Shown here one piece after another: positions 21,980 to 34,514 of a DNA stretch of 64,000 nt. The stretch is from contig WPIO01000001.1 in NCBI GenBank assembly GCA_009760855.2, positions 2,934,001 through 2,998,000 of the forward strand, read 5' to 3'. Both the position numbers and the translations under genes were made by a program. The notes beneath the pieces are model-generated. The model saw only the letters and a list, made by a program, of their open reading frames with translations, had not been told where the DNA came from and made no database searches. Every line of letters starts with the position of its first letter. Position 1 is the stretch's first letter. This stretch comes from Cristatella mucedo (Eukaryota; Bryozoa; Phylactolaemata; Cristatellidae).

Positions 21980-22130
21980 TACGCTGGTTTGGTTTGGTGG
22001 TTAAGGTTCTCGCCTCGACCAGTTCGATGGTGAACTGATTTTATGTCCAAGGTCGTGGGCTCAAGATCTGTGGTATATGTGAAGCACCTGAATAGAGACT
22101 AAGTTCCCTCGGGGTTCTATACAAATTAAT
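21980..22130 (+). mobile_element. SINE with tRNA-like head and L2-like tail
   Basis: A-box-like GGTTTGGTGGTTAAGG, B-box-like GGTCGTGGGCTCAAGATC, then GTGGTATATGTGAAGCACC and a tail resembling the LINE 3' end (GAGACTAAGTTCCCTCGGGG). This is the clearest copy of the family. Confidence 0.6.
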
Positions 22131-22342
22131 TTTATTTTTGTATATTTAGTTAGTTGAGACCAAAGAAACCCTGAGTTCGTGAAAGGAGCAGAAACTTCTC
22201 GCTGACCCCTTTCGGCATTCGAGCAGCGAGGTTCGCGGGAATGAACCTTGAGGCTGAACAAAGGCCTCGGCTATGGTGCGTGCTCACATGCAAGTGAGCA
22301 CACACACTCACACCCACAGCACTCTCGAACGATACCGATAAA

Positions 22343-22363
22343 TACACACACACACACACACAC
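22343..22363. repeat. (CA)n microsatellite
   Basis: About ten CA units. Confidence 0.9.
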
Positions 22364-23959
22364 GCATGCACCATGCACGAACCAATGTCACGCAGACACA
22401 TGGTGTCAGACTTTGCAGTAGGAGAAAGGATAGCTATGCTTTTCATCTGAATTTAGCACGTCAATCTATGACTTGATGAGCAAAAGCGTTGATCATACAA
22501 ATTTTTAACACATAAAGTGCTATGCACTGTGGTTAGCCTGACTCTGTTGTACACTTGTTTGAGGGTCATTCTTGCTGCTGTCACACCCGTATACCATTTA
22601 AATTAAGGGCTACGAACTAACCAGTGTAACGAAAACCTGCTAAAATACTAGTTTTAAATATATTTGAATCTCTAACCTTTTCTTCAGAATCTCTAATATT
22701 AACCACTTGGCTGTCAGATCAAACCAAAATATTTAATGTAATTTATATCAGAAAATAGTAAAATAGAGGTTGGGCATACATTTTGCCTGAAACACTCCAT
22801 ATATGAAATCCGAGAGAACAATTTTCAGGCAGAACAGAATATAACCAGTTTTTAGTTGGATTGAGTGATGACTGCCGGTAGAGTACTCTAAGACAACGCC
22901 ACCAAGTAATTTCACTATTCTGCAGCTGAATAGATTCAACAAGCACCCATTTCTGATGTTCGTAGCTTCCGCAGACACGAGTAAATGGAGGCGAGAGCTT
23001 CGTGTGCACACATTTATTGGCCCCTCTACACTTATTAACCTCATTTCGGACTCTGCTGAGCATTAATCGTGCGAAATCTCCACAAATGGCAAAATACCTT
23101 GTATACCCTGTTGGTTTTTGGCTATCGCTTTGAGATGAGGATAGGTTATTCGCCTTGCTCGCTAAAGTAGCATCTCGATCCTGTATTCGCTGGTATCGGA
23201 AATGCAAGAGCCTGGGGCCTGCAAGTTCCGAAAATCAGCCACTAGGCATAAATATCAGATAACGCGGCGTAAGGCGTATGAAAGCAAAATATAGTATTGC
23301 CCTGATGACTTGCTCATTAACCTGTCGCTTAAATGAAACTGGGGAAATCACACAGATATCCAGAAGAAAGCAGATAAGAGGCCAACTGGTTCATGCAAGC
23401 ACTTGCTGAAAAGGATGCCAACTCTAAAAGCCTTGGCAGGCCATTAGCGTCCCTCTACTCAACTGTTCGATCAACCTGGGACGATCCTCTGTCTATCCGT
23501 GCCAATGCATTTGATCGGGTGATAGCGCATTCCGGCGGTTGCACTATTAGCAGTTCGAGGCCGAAAGGCTTTTTTTGGTGAGAGCTAACCATCTTGCTAT
23601 TCGAGACTGGCTTCAATGCTTAGTGAAAACCTAAACATTCTTTGCTTACGCTCCTGTCATCCAAGGCGGCGTGATAAGCTCCTGTTGAACCACAACCTTA
23701 TAATCTTTGTTGGAAACGCAAGTCCCCCTCAATGGTGCGACATTTGAACAAAGTTTTTTCTATCTGCGATCGCTCGAGGTCTCTTGATGATGAAATATGG
23801 AGGACTCCAAGAAACATCAACGCAGACTCTTTGAACGGGGCCACGCTTGGGCTCGTTCCACGAGTGATGTTTCAAATCTTGAAGTAGGAAAGCGTGACAT
23901 AGTAGTTATAAAGTTTGTGCAAAACTCAGTAGTGAGTTTTATTCTTTTTGGTAACATTG
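22364..23959. other. No gene seen
   Basis: A minus frame of 154 codons (23207-22743) shows no recognisable domain and is treated as chance. Confidence 0.4.
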
Positions 23960-24200
23960 CAACTGCCACGTTACACTACATCCGACCTTCATCCCGCCAT
24001 CCCCTGAATTGACTAAATTTATAAAGAAGTTACGAAGTGACCTGTTGCTCAAGCTTTTGCTCCACCCCTGTAAATTTTCCTTCCTTTGCTTGAGAAATTC
24101 TGTGCAGGTTATTTCATCTATCAAATACGTGACTCTTTTCGCTTTATGCTTCCAGTGCCCAAAATAAAATTTAGTTCTTTTTTCGAGCGATGTATCAATA
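23960..24200 (+). mobile_element. L2-like LINE 3' end, strongly decayed
   Basis: CATCCCCTGAATTGACTAAA aligns with the CCTGACTTGACCACATTTAA stretch of other copies; the following frame is recognisable only by position. Confidence 0.35.
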
Positions 24201-24538
24201 TTTCAGTTTTACTATAATTGTTATTTTTTCCGCATACATGCTTTACTGTGTGCGAGCTTAAGTCAGCCGTCATAACTCGCAGACCCCTTTCTCGTTGAAG
24301 CCGACTGCACGCGAGTTCAGCTAGCGGACAGATTTATCATATATTCAGGATGGAACGTTCGATCTAAAAATGCGGGCAGAGATAATACGCCAATGCTACC
24401 GTTTTTTACTCCTTGTGCGGTAGTTACTGCACCGATGAAATGCAACCTGTGGACAGAATACGTGTGCCTGACGTCGTCTAGAGATAGCGGAAACAGTGAG
24501 TAGGAGACTGCATCAGTACTTCGCGGCCAGTCTGAGGC

Positions 24539-25189
24539 CCGAGGCCGCCTTCGGGGAGGAGGGCCAAGCACGCCTTGAAGTCTACAGCAGTATGCAGTGC
24601 GCCGAGCTGCGTTGCAGGCATCCGCCAGGACGTCGACAGAGGTCACCAGCTGAATATCCGGTGCCCGCGCGAGTATCGCGTGTTCATTTTGAGAGCGCTC
24701 GCCTGGACGGATGGCTCCATGGCGAGCGTAAACGACGAGACGTCCCTTTGGCGTAGACGAGTCAACGGAAGCAGCAACTCCGTGAGTGCGGCAGTCGAAA
24801 ACAAGACGACCGTGTTCTACGTCTGCTTACCAGGCACGAGGCATGAAACGGGCGCGCGGTCCTCTTATTGCGGAACAGGGAGATTCGGTGTCTACGTCTG
24901 AGCGTCTGATGTCTTCGCTTCTGCACCTGAGGCAGACTGCGGCGCGTTTAATTATTCTTCAGAGCCAAAAGGACCGAGCGCGGGGCCCAGCATCGGAATG
25001 GCCGCTCGCTACGTTCTCATCAGGGCTTTGCTTAAAACTGGCTCGAACCTCGGGTCCCACATTGCGTTTTGTGAGGTCAGAGTGGAAGCGGCATTCCAAC
25101 CGCCGATAGCAAAAGACGTGACGATTGCTGGACCGCAGGCACTGCTAGACAACGTCACGGACGACTCCAGCTCAAGTGTATGGTATTAG
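24539..25189 (+). pseudogene. Possible host lectin-like exon remnant
   Basis: One frame stays open from about 24540 to a TAG at 25187-25189 except for a TGA at 24899-24901. Two parts look related: CPREYRVFILRAL near 24660 and ARYVLIRALL near 25010. The second is followed by AFCEVRVEA, which resembles the end of F5/8C or fucolectin-type beta-sandwich domains (RYVxI ... LCEVEV). The surroundings are GC-rich (24.3-25.2 kb). No start codon, splice site or neighbouring exon can be shown. The match is from memory of family signatures and could be chance. Confidence 0.25.
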
Positions 25190-25817
25190 GCGCATTTGCC
25201 TGCTTGCCTGCCTGCTCTTAGGAGTGCTTAGGTTCTTGAATAGCACCCTTTTTATGGCAATGTGCTTGCAAAATTAAGCGTGAATGAGAATTTTGAGATT
25301 GCGCTTTAGAGTAAAAACTTTAAATGACAGCCAGCGCTACGAAGAATAGCCCAGTAATCACCTGTTTTGTACATTTTTTTAATTTATTAATAGTCATTTT
25401 ATTGTATTGCTTTTGATTGATTAGGAGCTAATAAAAAGGTTGTATGCCTGATGTTAACTTTTTCTCGTCAATCGAATTCCTACTGCAGCTTTATGCTTAA
25501 GTCTTCACAAAGGCAGAAATCCATCACAGAAGGAAAGAACGCATTTAAGGCCTCGCGTATGAGTGCAGCATCAATGCATCACTGCCGATGCTGCTGCAAA
25601 TTGGCTTCAGGCTTCTTCCAGTGACGAGCGAATGTAGCCTGGAGCGTTATCGCATTGCTTCATTGCCCGAACCCTTCACTTTTGCTCCTTTAACGGCTTG
25701 TGTGGAAAACCAAATCACATTTAATCTAGTGATGATAATAATATTACTATGACATTTTGAAAGCACCAGCTACTTGCCGAAACAAGGCGCTTGAAGATAA
25801 AGCAGCGTAAGTGCGCA
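25190..25817. other. No gene seen
   Basis: Nothing recognised. Confidence 0.5.
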
Positions 25818-25885
25818 CTAATAATAATAAATTTGTATAGCGTCCTCAGTGAATTTAATCTCGTTCCAGGCACTTTACATATTCC
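25818..25885 (-). mobile_element. L2-like 3' tail, minus strand
   Basis: AATAATAATAAATTTGTATAGC then GTCCTCAGTGAATTTAATCT, a short diverged tail. Confidence 0.5.
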
Positions 25886-28680
25886 GTATGACTTTTCTGC
25901 AACTATGAACTAGCTAAAGAAGAATATTAAGTGTAATAGCTCATAATAATTCAATGCCAAACGTTTCTTTTCCCATGTTTGCTTATCAAATGAAGAAAAA
26001 CTGACTGGTTTATGGCTAAACCCGAAGCAAGTACGACTGTTCTCTGGCTTACCTGTCACTTTGCTTAGATAGATTAAGCGAGTGACAAAATTATTGAGGA
26101 AATACCTGCATATATAGCACTGCTGAATCGCTGCCTAGTTTATCCGTTGGCCTTAAGGAGTGATATCATTAACAATAAATGAATTTGTTGCAGCTGCCCT
26201 AATTTCAACAGCAATCACGAGGACACGAATTATCAAGCACAACGCGATTGCAATTTTAATTGTACAATACTATTAATATGGTATCATTAATATTTATATA
26301 ATATGATCTTATACTGATGATTGATCATTTTTAGAGCCAGACGACGGCTTTTTGCTTTTTTTGCTGCGGCTTTGTGAAACAGGTTAAGAAATAAACTCTA
26401 GTATATTTTCAAAAATACCTTCCATTTTCAGCAGTTATTCACCAACTATGAAGAAGTTTGTTGCTTTCAGGATAATGGCTAAAATCTCAAATATAATCAG
26501 CAATCCTCAAAAGTGTGGATGATGACTGAAACAACGCTGGCGACACAGCAGCGCGCTAGCTGCTAGTTGTATCAGGATATTTGAATTAACTGATACTTAT
26601 GCAGAATCTATCCCTATAATAATACAGCATGAACTTGAAGGCCAACTCTCCGTATCAGAGCAGTTTGCTTTTTCGTATGAGAGCATTAACAGCAGGTACA
26701 TACATGCGATCGAAATGAATGCTTGCTAGGCTTATGCTAACGAAGTTGTACTGTATTTGTGGAGTTTTAATGTGCTTTTTCTATGCGCACAACAATTAGC
26801 ATGTTTCTTGTAGCATTGCTTATGTCAGAAGCAGATTGAATTCAGCTTCTCGGCAAAATCAGCCGTAGAGGGAGTGGCCGCGACGTCCTGTTCAGCAGCC
26901 TACAACTACAGTGCACCGGCAGTGCTCAACGTCAGCCTGCGTGTCGATTCTCAACATTGCACACCGCGCTACTCGGCTGCTGGTACGTATGAAAGCTGCT
27001 ACTCTTTGTGGCACATCCATCGGTCACAGCCAATTAAACCATCTTCCGTGCTCACGCACATTTGAGTCCCGCGGAGCTCTTCAGATTCGCAAGCGAGTCA
27101 GAAAGCGTCCAGACGCGTCTGACGCGTCCGACTCGCTGGACGCGCGCGATCTTCGGTGCGCCCAGTGAGATTGCTCTGTAGCTGCGCCTCACCAGCCTTG
27201 AATTTTTCCCTGTAAGCAGCGCCTGGTCAGACCCTCATTCGCATGGAACAGCTTGGAATATGTTATTAAGTACTCCCCCCCCCCGTCCGCTCCCTGGAAA
27301 TCACGTACTACCACCATTGTTGATTGCCACTATCTAAAGCAGCGCTTTGTAAATCTGCATTAGGTTAGGAGGCAGCAGTCGAGTAGGTATGCTCACACAA
27401 TGCCCGCATCAGAGAGAGATTTGTGATGTATGAGGGGATAAGACAACTGACGGCATGAGCGTGTGACCAGTGCCCGGTGGTTGACTATTTTTGTTTGTCT
27501 GCTCCGTGCTGGTAAACTGCCCCGGCCGATTTAAAAAAAAACTTAATTGTAGACAGGGGCTAGGTCTCCAGCTATTTCCGCACATAAAAGAATGGCTTAG
27601 ACAGTGTTAAATGTCCCTGTGTCCCCTAAGGACGATGAGAAACTTGTCTTCTTGGATACCTGCACTTCGCGACCGCAGCGACCTGACGCCACCTGTCGTC
27701 ATGCCAGCCGCTGCCGCCTCCGCCACTCTCCTACATCAGCGTGCCACTGGCGGTATTCTCTCCCCTGACATGCCTGACATGTATTATAACCAAAGCTGCG
27801 AATTACTGCGGCTGCAAGAATCATTAAATCTTTTATATAGGACTCATGAGAGCTTTGATAGTATGCTTATAGGGCTTACATAGCAACTTCACTTCTTTCG
27901 AACTCCCAGAGTATGAAGTATACATTCTAAATAAGCACTGTAAATGTTTAGATTTCTATACGATTAAGGAAGTCTGTAAAATAGAAATGGTGGTAATATG
28001 GTGCACTTGTGCACTGAAGCTCTATACCATTAATTCTGAAAGACCTGTCTTCGTATTAGTGATGTACAAGCTAACGATTGGCTATACAACTGAACACCCA
28101 CAGGGAAGGGTGAAAAGGTGGCTTCCCGCGAAATCAAACTAGATAAGAAACGACTTATGGAATTGAGATTATATAAAAAAGACTTGAAGTTTCTACATAC
28201 GCATTCACGTCTACGTCAAAGAAAGAGTTTCTATTTCAGTGCAACTAAAATGTGTAACAATAGTTTCTCGTCCAGGACGTCAAAGACGTGGTGCTAAATC
28301 TCTTGTGAGGGTTTTATCCTGCTTACGTGGACAAACGTAAAATCGCGTTTACTCTGCGGATCTTGCTTGTGTCATGCTTCAATCTTTGGAGCATACATTG
28401 TTCCCAAAAAGCTGAGGCTGGTCCAAGACTTAAGGAAAATTTAACGAAGATTCGGAAGCTGAGTGTGGTTCTTCTTCTTGGCCAAGACTTGGGCAAAACT
28501 AAACAAATGACCTATCGTATGCATTGTCAAGGGTCAAGGCCTTCTTTATTACTTAAAGAAGCACGGTGGGCGAATCAACCGGCTAAATCATCGATGCATT
28601 CCACGAGTCCCTATTTATTGCACACTTCGAGCTGGTCATATAAGAATCAAGTAACTAGGTGGCGGGTGATAAAAGCAGTC
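25886..28680. other. No gene seen
   Basis: Contains a short C-run near 27276 and a GC-rich patch near 26.87-27.17 kb with short frames. No domain recognised. Confidence 0.4.
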
Positions 28681-28724
28681 ATGGAGAGTTAAAATGCACC
28701 ACGAGGTGCCTTTTAACTCTCCAT
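28681..28724. repeat. Hairpin, 20-bp arms with one mismatch, 4-base loop
   Basis: ATGGAGAGTTAAAATGCACC (28681-28700) pairs with 28705-28724. A partial third copy (GAGGTGCATTTTAGCT) follows immediately. Confidence 0.85.
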
Positions 28725-29734
28725 GAGGTGCATTTTAGCTCCCGTAATCACTCTCGGCGGTGGAGCAAGCCGGGAGGAAACTTATCGAGATCACTCTCCG
28801 CCATGTGTGAATTTCCTTTTTCGGTGCTCAATCTCGCAGCAGACTCTGTTGCTCTGTATTTTGAAATTACCCAAATGACCTAGCGCCACTTGATTGTGAC
28901 TGCTGTAACAACATTAAATCCCTTCTCTTGACTTCATTCAATAGAGCGTGGCATGAACTGTTCAAATTCTCGTGAATTAAACGGTGAGAATAGGACTCAA
29001 TTTTGACTGCTACCAATTAGAATGAAATACCGGATTTAATAATGAAAAAGTTAGTTTAATTTAAGAATAAAATGTTGATGTAAAAAGGTTCAAAAACGGA
29101 AATAACATGGGTATTTCATATTTAAACATGTAAGACTAAATTACATAATTGTAGCAGCGAAATGATGTAGCAGGTGTAGAAGAAAGTCTTGAGCTATGAT
29201 ATAGGAACTGCATTTCTATGAAATATAGTGTAGCTGTTATCACCCATGCAGTTAAAACAAGATGACAATCCATTCTTCGGTGCCATCAGACTTCCAAAAG
29301 TTTCTTTCTAGCACCCTGACAGACTCGAAGAATATTATTAAAGAACAGCTGCGGGCCTGCTTTCATAGCCTTAACGTATGAAAGCGAAAGCGAAAGAGAA
29401 AGCGTAACCTGCAATCGGCATTGATCAGCAAGCGACTGCTATGTATGTATCTGGTGTATGTATGTAACTATAGGATGAATGATAAATAAGGTCCAGCCAG
29501 TGGCAAATCTGCTATGCAATATCAAGTGTTTAAGATGGTTCAGATTCTTCGCCTCACATCTCGATTTTCACCACCCATTCGCTTGGTACATAAATTGCGC
29601 TTTATTGACTTTGTGAGTGAACCCTGGATTACAGCATTAAAGGCTTTCGTCTGGGCAATTACGTCACCCCAGCCAGCGAATAGATACCTTGCCGCTTTGT
29701 GGACTTCTGATTACGGGTGAAAGTATTTTTTCAT
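28725..29734. other. No gene seen
   Basis: A short GAAAGC-type purine run occurs near 29388-29405. Nothing else. Confidence 0.45.
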
Positions 29735-29850
29735 TGTACGGTGCCCTAATCGAACTTAATTTCAATCCAGCTGCTTTATAAATGCCGTAGGGCTCGAGCG
29801 AACAACCATAGTCATTAAAGGCGAGCACCTTACCCCTGGGCCAAACTAGG
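29735..29850 (-). mobile_element. SINE with tRNA-like head and L2-like tail, minus strand
   Basis: On the minus strand GTTTGGCCCAGGGGTAAGG (A-box) then GTTCGCTCGAGCCC (B-box), GGCATTTATAAAGCAGCTGG and ATTAAGTTCGATTAGGGC. Same family as 21980-22130. Confidence 0.5.
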
Positions 29851-30894
29851 GTGGCAATAACGCTGATGAACGCCAAATACCACCAATTGCCTCACTTGAT
29901 CCTGATCGGCTCGGTGACAGTTTGCTCTTCATGCAAGCGATATGCAACGCACCGATATAATTATAGGGTACTCAAGGACTCCGCTGTGGATTTCCTGCAA
30001 CCAGACTCTCATAGGAAGAGTGGCGTCACTCACCCTCACAACAGCCAAGTGTTTAAGTGAGGTGCTGCTCCAGGTTAGTTATGAGATTGCGTTCCTGCTC
30101 CCTTCATTGCCAGGAAACGCTTGGGCCAAGGAGGTGAAGCGCCGATTACACTAGGCCACAAATAAGTCTTGCTCGCGATAGTGACTTTGAAGATCCAAAT
30201 TTGCTGAATGGAATGAGCTACCGGGTCGTATTTTCGCGGCAGGACGAGCAGACAAGACGAGCTCGCGATAGGAATCAGAGTGAGACACAGTGCAGGCGGA
30301 ACGCTCTGCACGAGTAGCGCTCTCCCAAATGATGCCAGCCCTCGAGGCCAGGTACTCGACCAGCCGCGGCCGTGACCTCGGTGCCTCTGGATCGGCTAGT
30401 CTGCTCGTTGGGTGGCTTTCTGGGTGCTTTCTTTCTCGGTTTTCTGGGTGGTTAAAATACAGCGGCAAAATACCTGCTGATTTGAAGACGTACGCTGATC
30501 CACCGCTGTTCTCGGCAACCATTCACGAGCATTGCCACCCACGCTGCCGCCCACGACACCCTGCCTACGATGCAACCAATGAGCACGTGAGAGCGAACGC
30601 CGCCCGTCAGTGAGCGTTAGCTGAGCGATTATATTGCTTCTATTGGCTCAATGACCGACTGTCGATGCCTCTGGAGCGAACCCAACGCGGCCATTCCGGC
30701 TGGGCGCAAGGAGGCTCTGAGAGATGATGTAACCCCAGCCAGGCGGTCGCCTCGGGCGACGGAGGTGCATCTCGCTTATTATCTCGCTTATATCTTGCTT
30801 ATAATCTCGTCCTATTACCTGCCGCCATGGCCTTTGGCAGTGAGAAATGTAACCATGTATCATCGGATAAGTCACTATATACATATGGATATAT
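29851..30894. other. No gene seen
   Basis: Opposed frames of 107-123 codons at 30.15-30.6 kb overlap each other in a GC-rich patch and show no domain. Confidence 0.4.
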
Positions 30895-30895
30895 G

Positions 30896-30945
30896 TGTTT
30901 GGTGTGCATGCGTCCGTGCGTGTGTTCGTGTGTGTGTGTGTGTGG
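30896..30945. repeat. (TG)n-rich microsatellite
   Basis: Imperfect TG/CG run with a pure (TG) core. Confidence 0.85.
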
Positions 30946-31308
30946 ATGCCTCTATATGTATGCAATTAGATTAACACGGTGTACATATCATTAGAAAAGC
31001 GTGGCTGCCCGATCCGCACAGCATTTCAGGGACGCGAACGTGCCATGAATGGGCGGAATGGTGCGACAGCCCTTGGGTTTAACGACGTGCCCCTCGCCGA
31101 TGCCAACGAATACTAGTCTACCAGAAAGAAAGCAAGATTTTCTCGCATGTCGGCGGTCGGGAATGGGAGGCAACGAGCTAAAAATGGAATCGGTTTTCCG
31201 AGGAGGACACCAGCGACGCTGGAAGAGGGAGCTGCTGCTGATTCTTAGAAATCTAGCTTGGTGTCTTAGAATATCGAACCACCTGCGTCCAGTGAGCTTG
31301 GCATGCGT

Positions 31309-31483
31309 CCGAGGAGATTGCTCTCCAGGGATATTGCTCTCCAGGGAAATTGCTCTCCGGGGATATCGATCTCCAGGGAGATTGCTCTCCAGGAGATTGC
31401 TCTCCAGGGAGATTGCTCTCCGAAGAGATTGCTCACCGGGGAGATTGCTATCCAGTGAGATTGCTCTCCGAGGATATTGCCAA
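31309..31483. repeat. Minisatellite, ~16-17-bp unit, about ten copies
   Basis: Units of the form GGGAGATTGCTCTCCA with substitutions (GGATATTG, GAAATTG) and length shifts. Each unit contains a small internal inverted repeat (GGAGA ... TCTCC). Confidence 0.85.
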
Positions 31484-32559
31484 ACAGGTAATGCTGGTTA
31501 CTATCGAGCTCTCGACTCGAGCTTCAGTCTTAGTCTGCGCTGATGGGAGCTAAAATTGGAGATTTAACTTTTAGAAACATGAAAAATTCAATATTTTAAA
31601 GCTTTCTCCTCTGCGCACGATGCACATGCATACTAAAAAAGCCGCTCTTCAACTTTAGCCAGCAGAGGTCGCTTCGACTGGTGTGGAGATTTTCTCTGGT
31701 TTTGAAACATTTTGCTCTCTCCTCTCTTGCTGCCGAACGAAGTTTCTTAGACATAACTGCCTTACTATTCCATGCACTCTTCCTAGGCGTCGCCCGTATT
31801 TCATCAGTCACTGGCAAGGTCAAGGTTTTGGTCTGCCTCGGCAGTCGAGGTTTGCCCGAAGAGAATCGGACGCTGCCTGCTAACAAGCTCTCCATCGTTA
31901 GTTCTGTTCCTTTAAGGCGCGTCACGCACCCGACGTCCTCGACGAGAATGCCGGTGGAGCGTCCGACGCTGACGTATGGGGACCATGGACCTGCTGTTTC
32001 CCTCAAGTTGGCTACCGCAGTCGCTTTCAGAGAAGCGGCTGCGTGGCGGAAGTTCAGACATGCGACGCAAGACCGTTTTGCACAGGTAGAGCAACCGGCG
32101 AAAGAGCTGCTAGGTGCATGGCTCGCTCAAGTCTAGGAGGTCACGTCGCCAACAGACATCTAACAGACCAGCCAGAGCGTTCCTCTTTTTCATTTCCTCT
32201 CTTCAATCTTTTTCTCGTTCTCTTCCCTCGAAACGGATGGCGTTCTGCGATCAATCGAGCTGTCCGGCGAGTGGAGCGAGCAGATTTTACTCTCGACACG
32301 CCCCGCCACTGCAGCCACCGACACCACTGCAGCCGCCGCCTTGACAGCTGCAAGTCACTACTCGCAGGCCTTCTGCTGGTGCAAATATGAGGCTTCCAGA
32401 TGTTGCAAAACTATGCAGCCAGGCAGAGTTCTTTTGATTCAAATTGCGGCTGACACTCCCTCTGACGAGCTCTAGTCCTCCATTAAGCAGCTCAGCGACA
32501 TAAAAGCTGTGTCACCCACCTTTAGGCCGCATCATTTACATGCTCTGATCTGTCGATTA
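31484..32559. other. GC-rich stretch, no recognised gene
   Basis: A 151-codon plus frame (31681-32136) and overlapping frames in other phases exist, but none has a recognisable domain. Confidence 0.35.
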
Positions 32560-32740
32560 GTTTGTCTATAAGCAACCTCAAATCCTTCGAAGATAGTACC
32601 AACAGTTCATGCGTTTGCGATGCATAAAACTCGCTATTGATGGATATAAAGACATCCTTTGATTTGATCATATTTAAATGGAAGTGGCGAAGCAAGCCTG
32701 TTACTCGCAGCATTTACTCCATCCCATGGATCGGACTTCT
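32560..32740 (+). mobile_element. L2-like LINE terminal coding fragment, strongly decayed
   Basis: AACCTCAAATCCTTCGAAGA through TTTGATTTGATCATATTTAA aligns with the terminal coding segment of the LINE. Confidence 0.4.
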
Positions 32741-32809
32741 GTTCGTTAGTATTATTGTTGTGATTTTTATAATTATTGACTGTTCGTGATTACTATAATT
32801 GTTAATCTA

Positions 32810-32942
32810 TATATAATGTATAGTTTCATATATGTAATATATATTGTATAATATATGTATGTGTGCGTGTGTGTGTGTGCGTGCGTGCGCGTGTGTGCGT
32901 GCGTGCGCGTGTGTGTGTGTGTGTGTGTGTGTGCGTGCGCGA
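32810..32942. repeat. AT-rich run followed by (TG)/(CG) microsatellite
   Basis: Alternating TA-rich sequence runs to about 32855, then TG/CG dinucleotides with a pure (TG) stretch. All alternating purine-pyrimidine, so Z-DNA-prone. Confidence 0.85.
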
Positions 32943-33632
32943 GCCAGTGCTTCACATTGCCGGCGCTTGCCAGCGGGAAGCTGCAGACCTGCAGTGGCCT
33001 TCCTGCTCGTAATGAGCGATCCATCACCGACGAGGGCACGTGTCGAGTCCGCTTCCCACAGAAGTCTCGGTGCCTTCACTGCCGCCGCTGCTGCCGCCGC
33101 CGAGTCGCCGAAGCTAGCTTGGCCTTTCACTTTCCTTCAGCCGAGGAAGACGTCAGCCTGCTAGCGTGGGAGCCATGGACTCGCTGTGCTCGGAGCTCCT
33201 GTGGCGGACTGGGCCACAGCGACCGCTGGGCGAAGCTGCAGTGGAACGCGAGTGGCTGCTCGATGTCTCGCACCATTCGAGACTCGCAGCAGTGTCTTTC
33301 GATCCCTTGCGTCGGTGAGTGAGCTCAGCTGCCGACTCTCAAAGCTCGCCTCTCGAGAGCTCCAGTCTGAGACGCCGCGGCCTTGACTTCCCCGTCGCCG
33401 ACCGCCACGACGTCAAACATGACTCAGCGAGCGATCTCGAAGTAGTTTCGCAAACACTTATGTCCTCGCTATCCAGAACGAAGTGCACTCGGCAGCATGC
33501 GTCTGCCCAAGCAGACGAACGGCGAAAACTGGCGCTGGCGCTTCGAAACGCCGCGTCTCAGGTCTCGAGTCGCTAGCCACGCTAGCCGACGCACAAGTGT
33601 TCAGTTGGCTATAAATAGGATAATGGGGGAGC
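32943..33632. other. GC-rich stretch, no recognised gene
   Basis: Several overlapping frames extend out of the microsatellite. No domain is seen, so no gene is called. Confidence 0.35.
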
Positions 33633-33682
33633 ATAATGGGGTTAAAGTCTTTGCAAGATAATGGGGTTAAAGTCTTTGCAAG
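33633..33682. repeat. 25-bp tandem duplication
   Basis: ATAATGGGGTTAAAGTCTTT plus GCAAG occurs twice head to tail without mismatch. Confidence 0.85.
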
Positions 33683-33689
33683 CCACCCT

Positions 33690-33970
33690 GAAAGATAATT
33701 CCTAATCTTAGTTGGGATTGGACGTGACGGCTATAGCTGCGGAAGCAGTCTTCTTAACGAAGCTTTCAGAATTTAGGCAGCTGTCAAAGGCGACACCTAA
33801 ATTCCGAGGGACAAACAGCTCATGGATAAACTGGGTCAAAAAACACGAGCACCTGCCTAATCGATGCTTTAAACTTACGGGTCATAGTTTTGATATCCGA
33901 GCTGCTGTTACTTTGGGCGCAGGATGAAAGGAGGATTACTGACCGGCAGAAGAAAGCCGGTAGGTATTGA
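33690..33970 (-). mobile_element. Second LINE family fragment
   Basis: GATTGGACGTGACGGCTATA and CTTAACGAAGCTTTC align with 13.99-14.06 kb. No open frame. Confidence 0.45.
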
Positions 33971-34067
33971 CTAATGGTGATATCGAACCGTATGCTAAGC
34001 GGGTCCCGTTTGAGTAGAATATCCCAGGACAGCTCGCAGGTTAACCGGGGTTGAGAAAAATGAGCAC

Positions 34068-34142
34068 CTTACCGCGTGGCTAAGACCTCTTTCTTACCGC
34101 GCGACTAAGACCTCTCTCTTACCGCGTGACCAAGACCTCTCG
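34068..34142. repeat. 25-bp tandem repeat x3
   Basis: Three units of CTTACCGCGTGACTAAGACC plus CTCTT with few substitutions. Confidence 0.85.
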
Positions 34143-34439
34143 CTAACTCGCTATCGATGATCTCCGCTAGCATCGGCTGACTGTGGGTCTGTCGTGTGCG
34201 AGTTTGGGCGCCTTCTTTAGGCGATAGCTAGTCTCGCAGACACGTCCGTCGCCAGCGGACCGCTTGCTTGCGTATGGCTGCATCTCACCTCACGCTCGGT
34301 GACTCTGCAACCGAGAGACCGTCGGAGTGGCGCCTTAGCGCTTATGCAATATATCACCGTGCTGATTAGGCGAGTTGTTTAAGATGCTCACACTGACCAA
34401 GGTCACGGTGAATGTATTTATAACAATACATATAATTAT

Positions 34440-34500
34440 AATAGCAATGCATTTGTATAACGTCCTCAGAGAACCGAATCTCTATCTAGATTTTTTATAG
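34440..34500 (-). mobile_element. L2-like 3' tail, minus strand
   Basis: AATGCATTTGTATAACGTCC then AGAGAACCGAATCTCTATCT. It sits just before a plus-strand LINE fragment, forming another inverted pair. Confidence 0.5.
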
Positions 34501-34514
34501 ACTCTGTATAGAAA

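Noticed and set aside
31309..31483. CRISPR-like array
   Set aside because: Units are contiguous with no spacers, in animal DNA; it is a minisatellite.
31681..32136. 151-codon frame as a host gene
   Set aside because: No domain, several competing frames in the same GC-rich interval, no splice or start evidence.
32844..33322. Long frames out of the TG/CG microsatellite
   Set aside because: Low-complexity translation of a dinucleotide repeat and GC-rich flank, open in several phases and on both strands.
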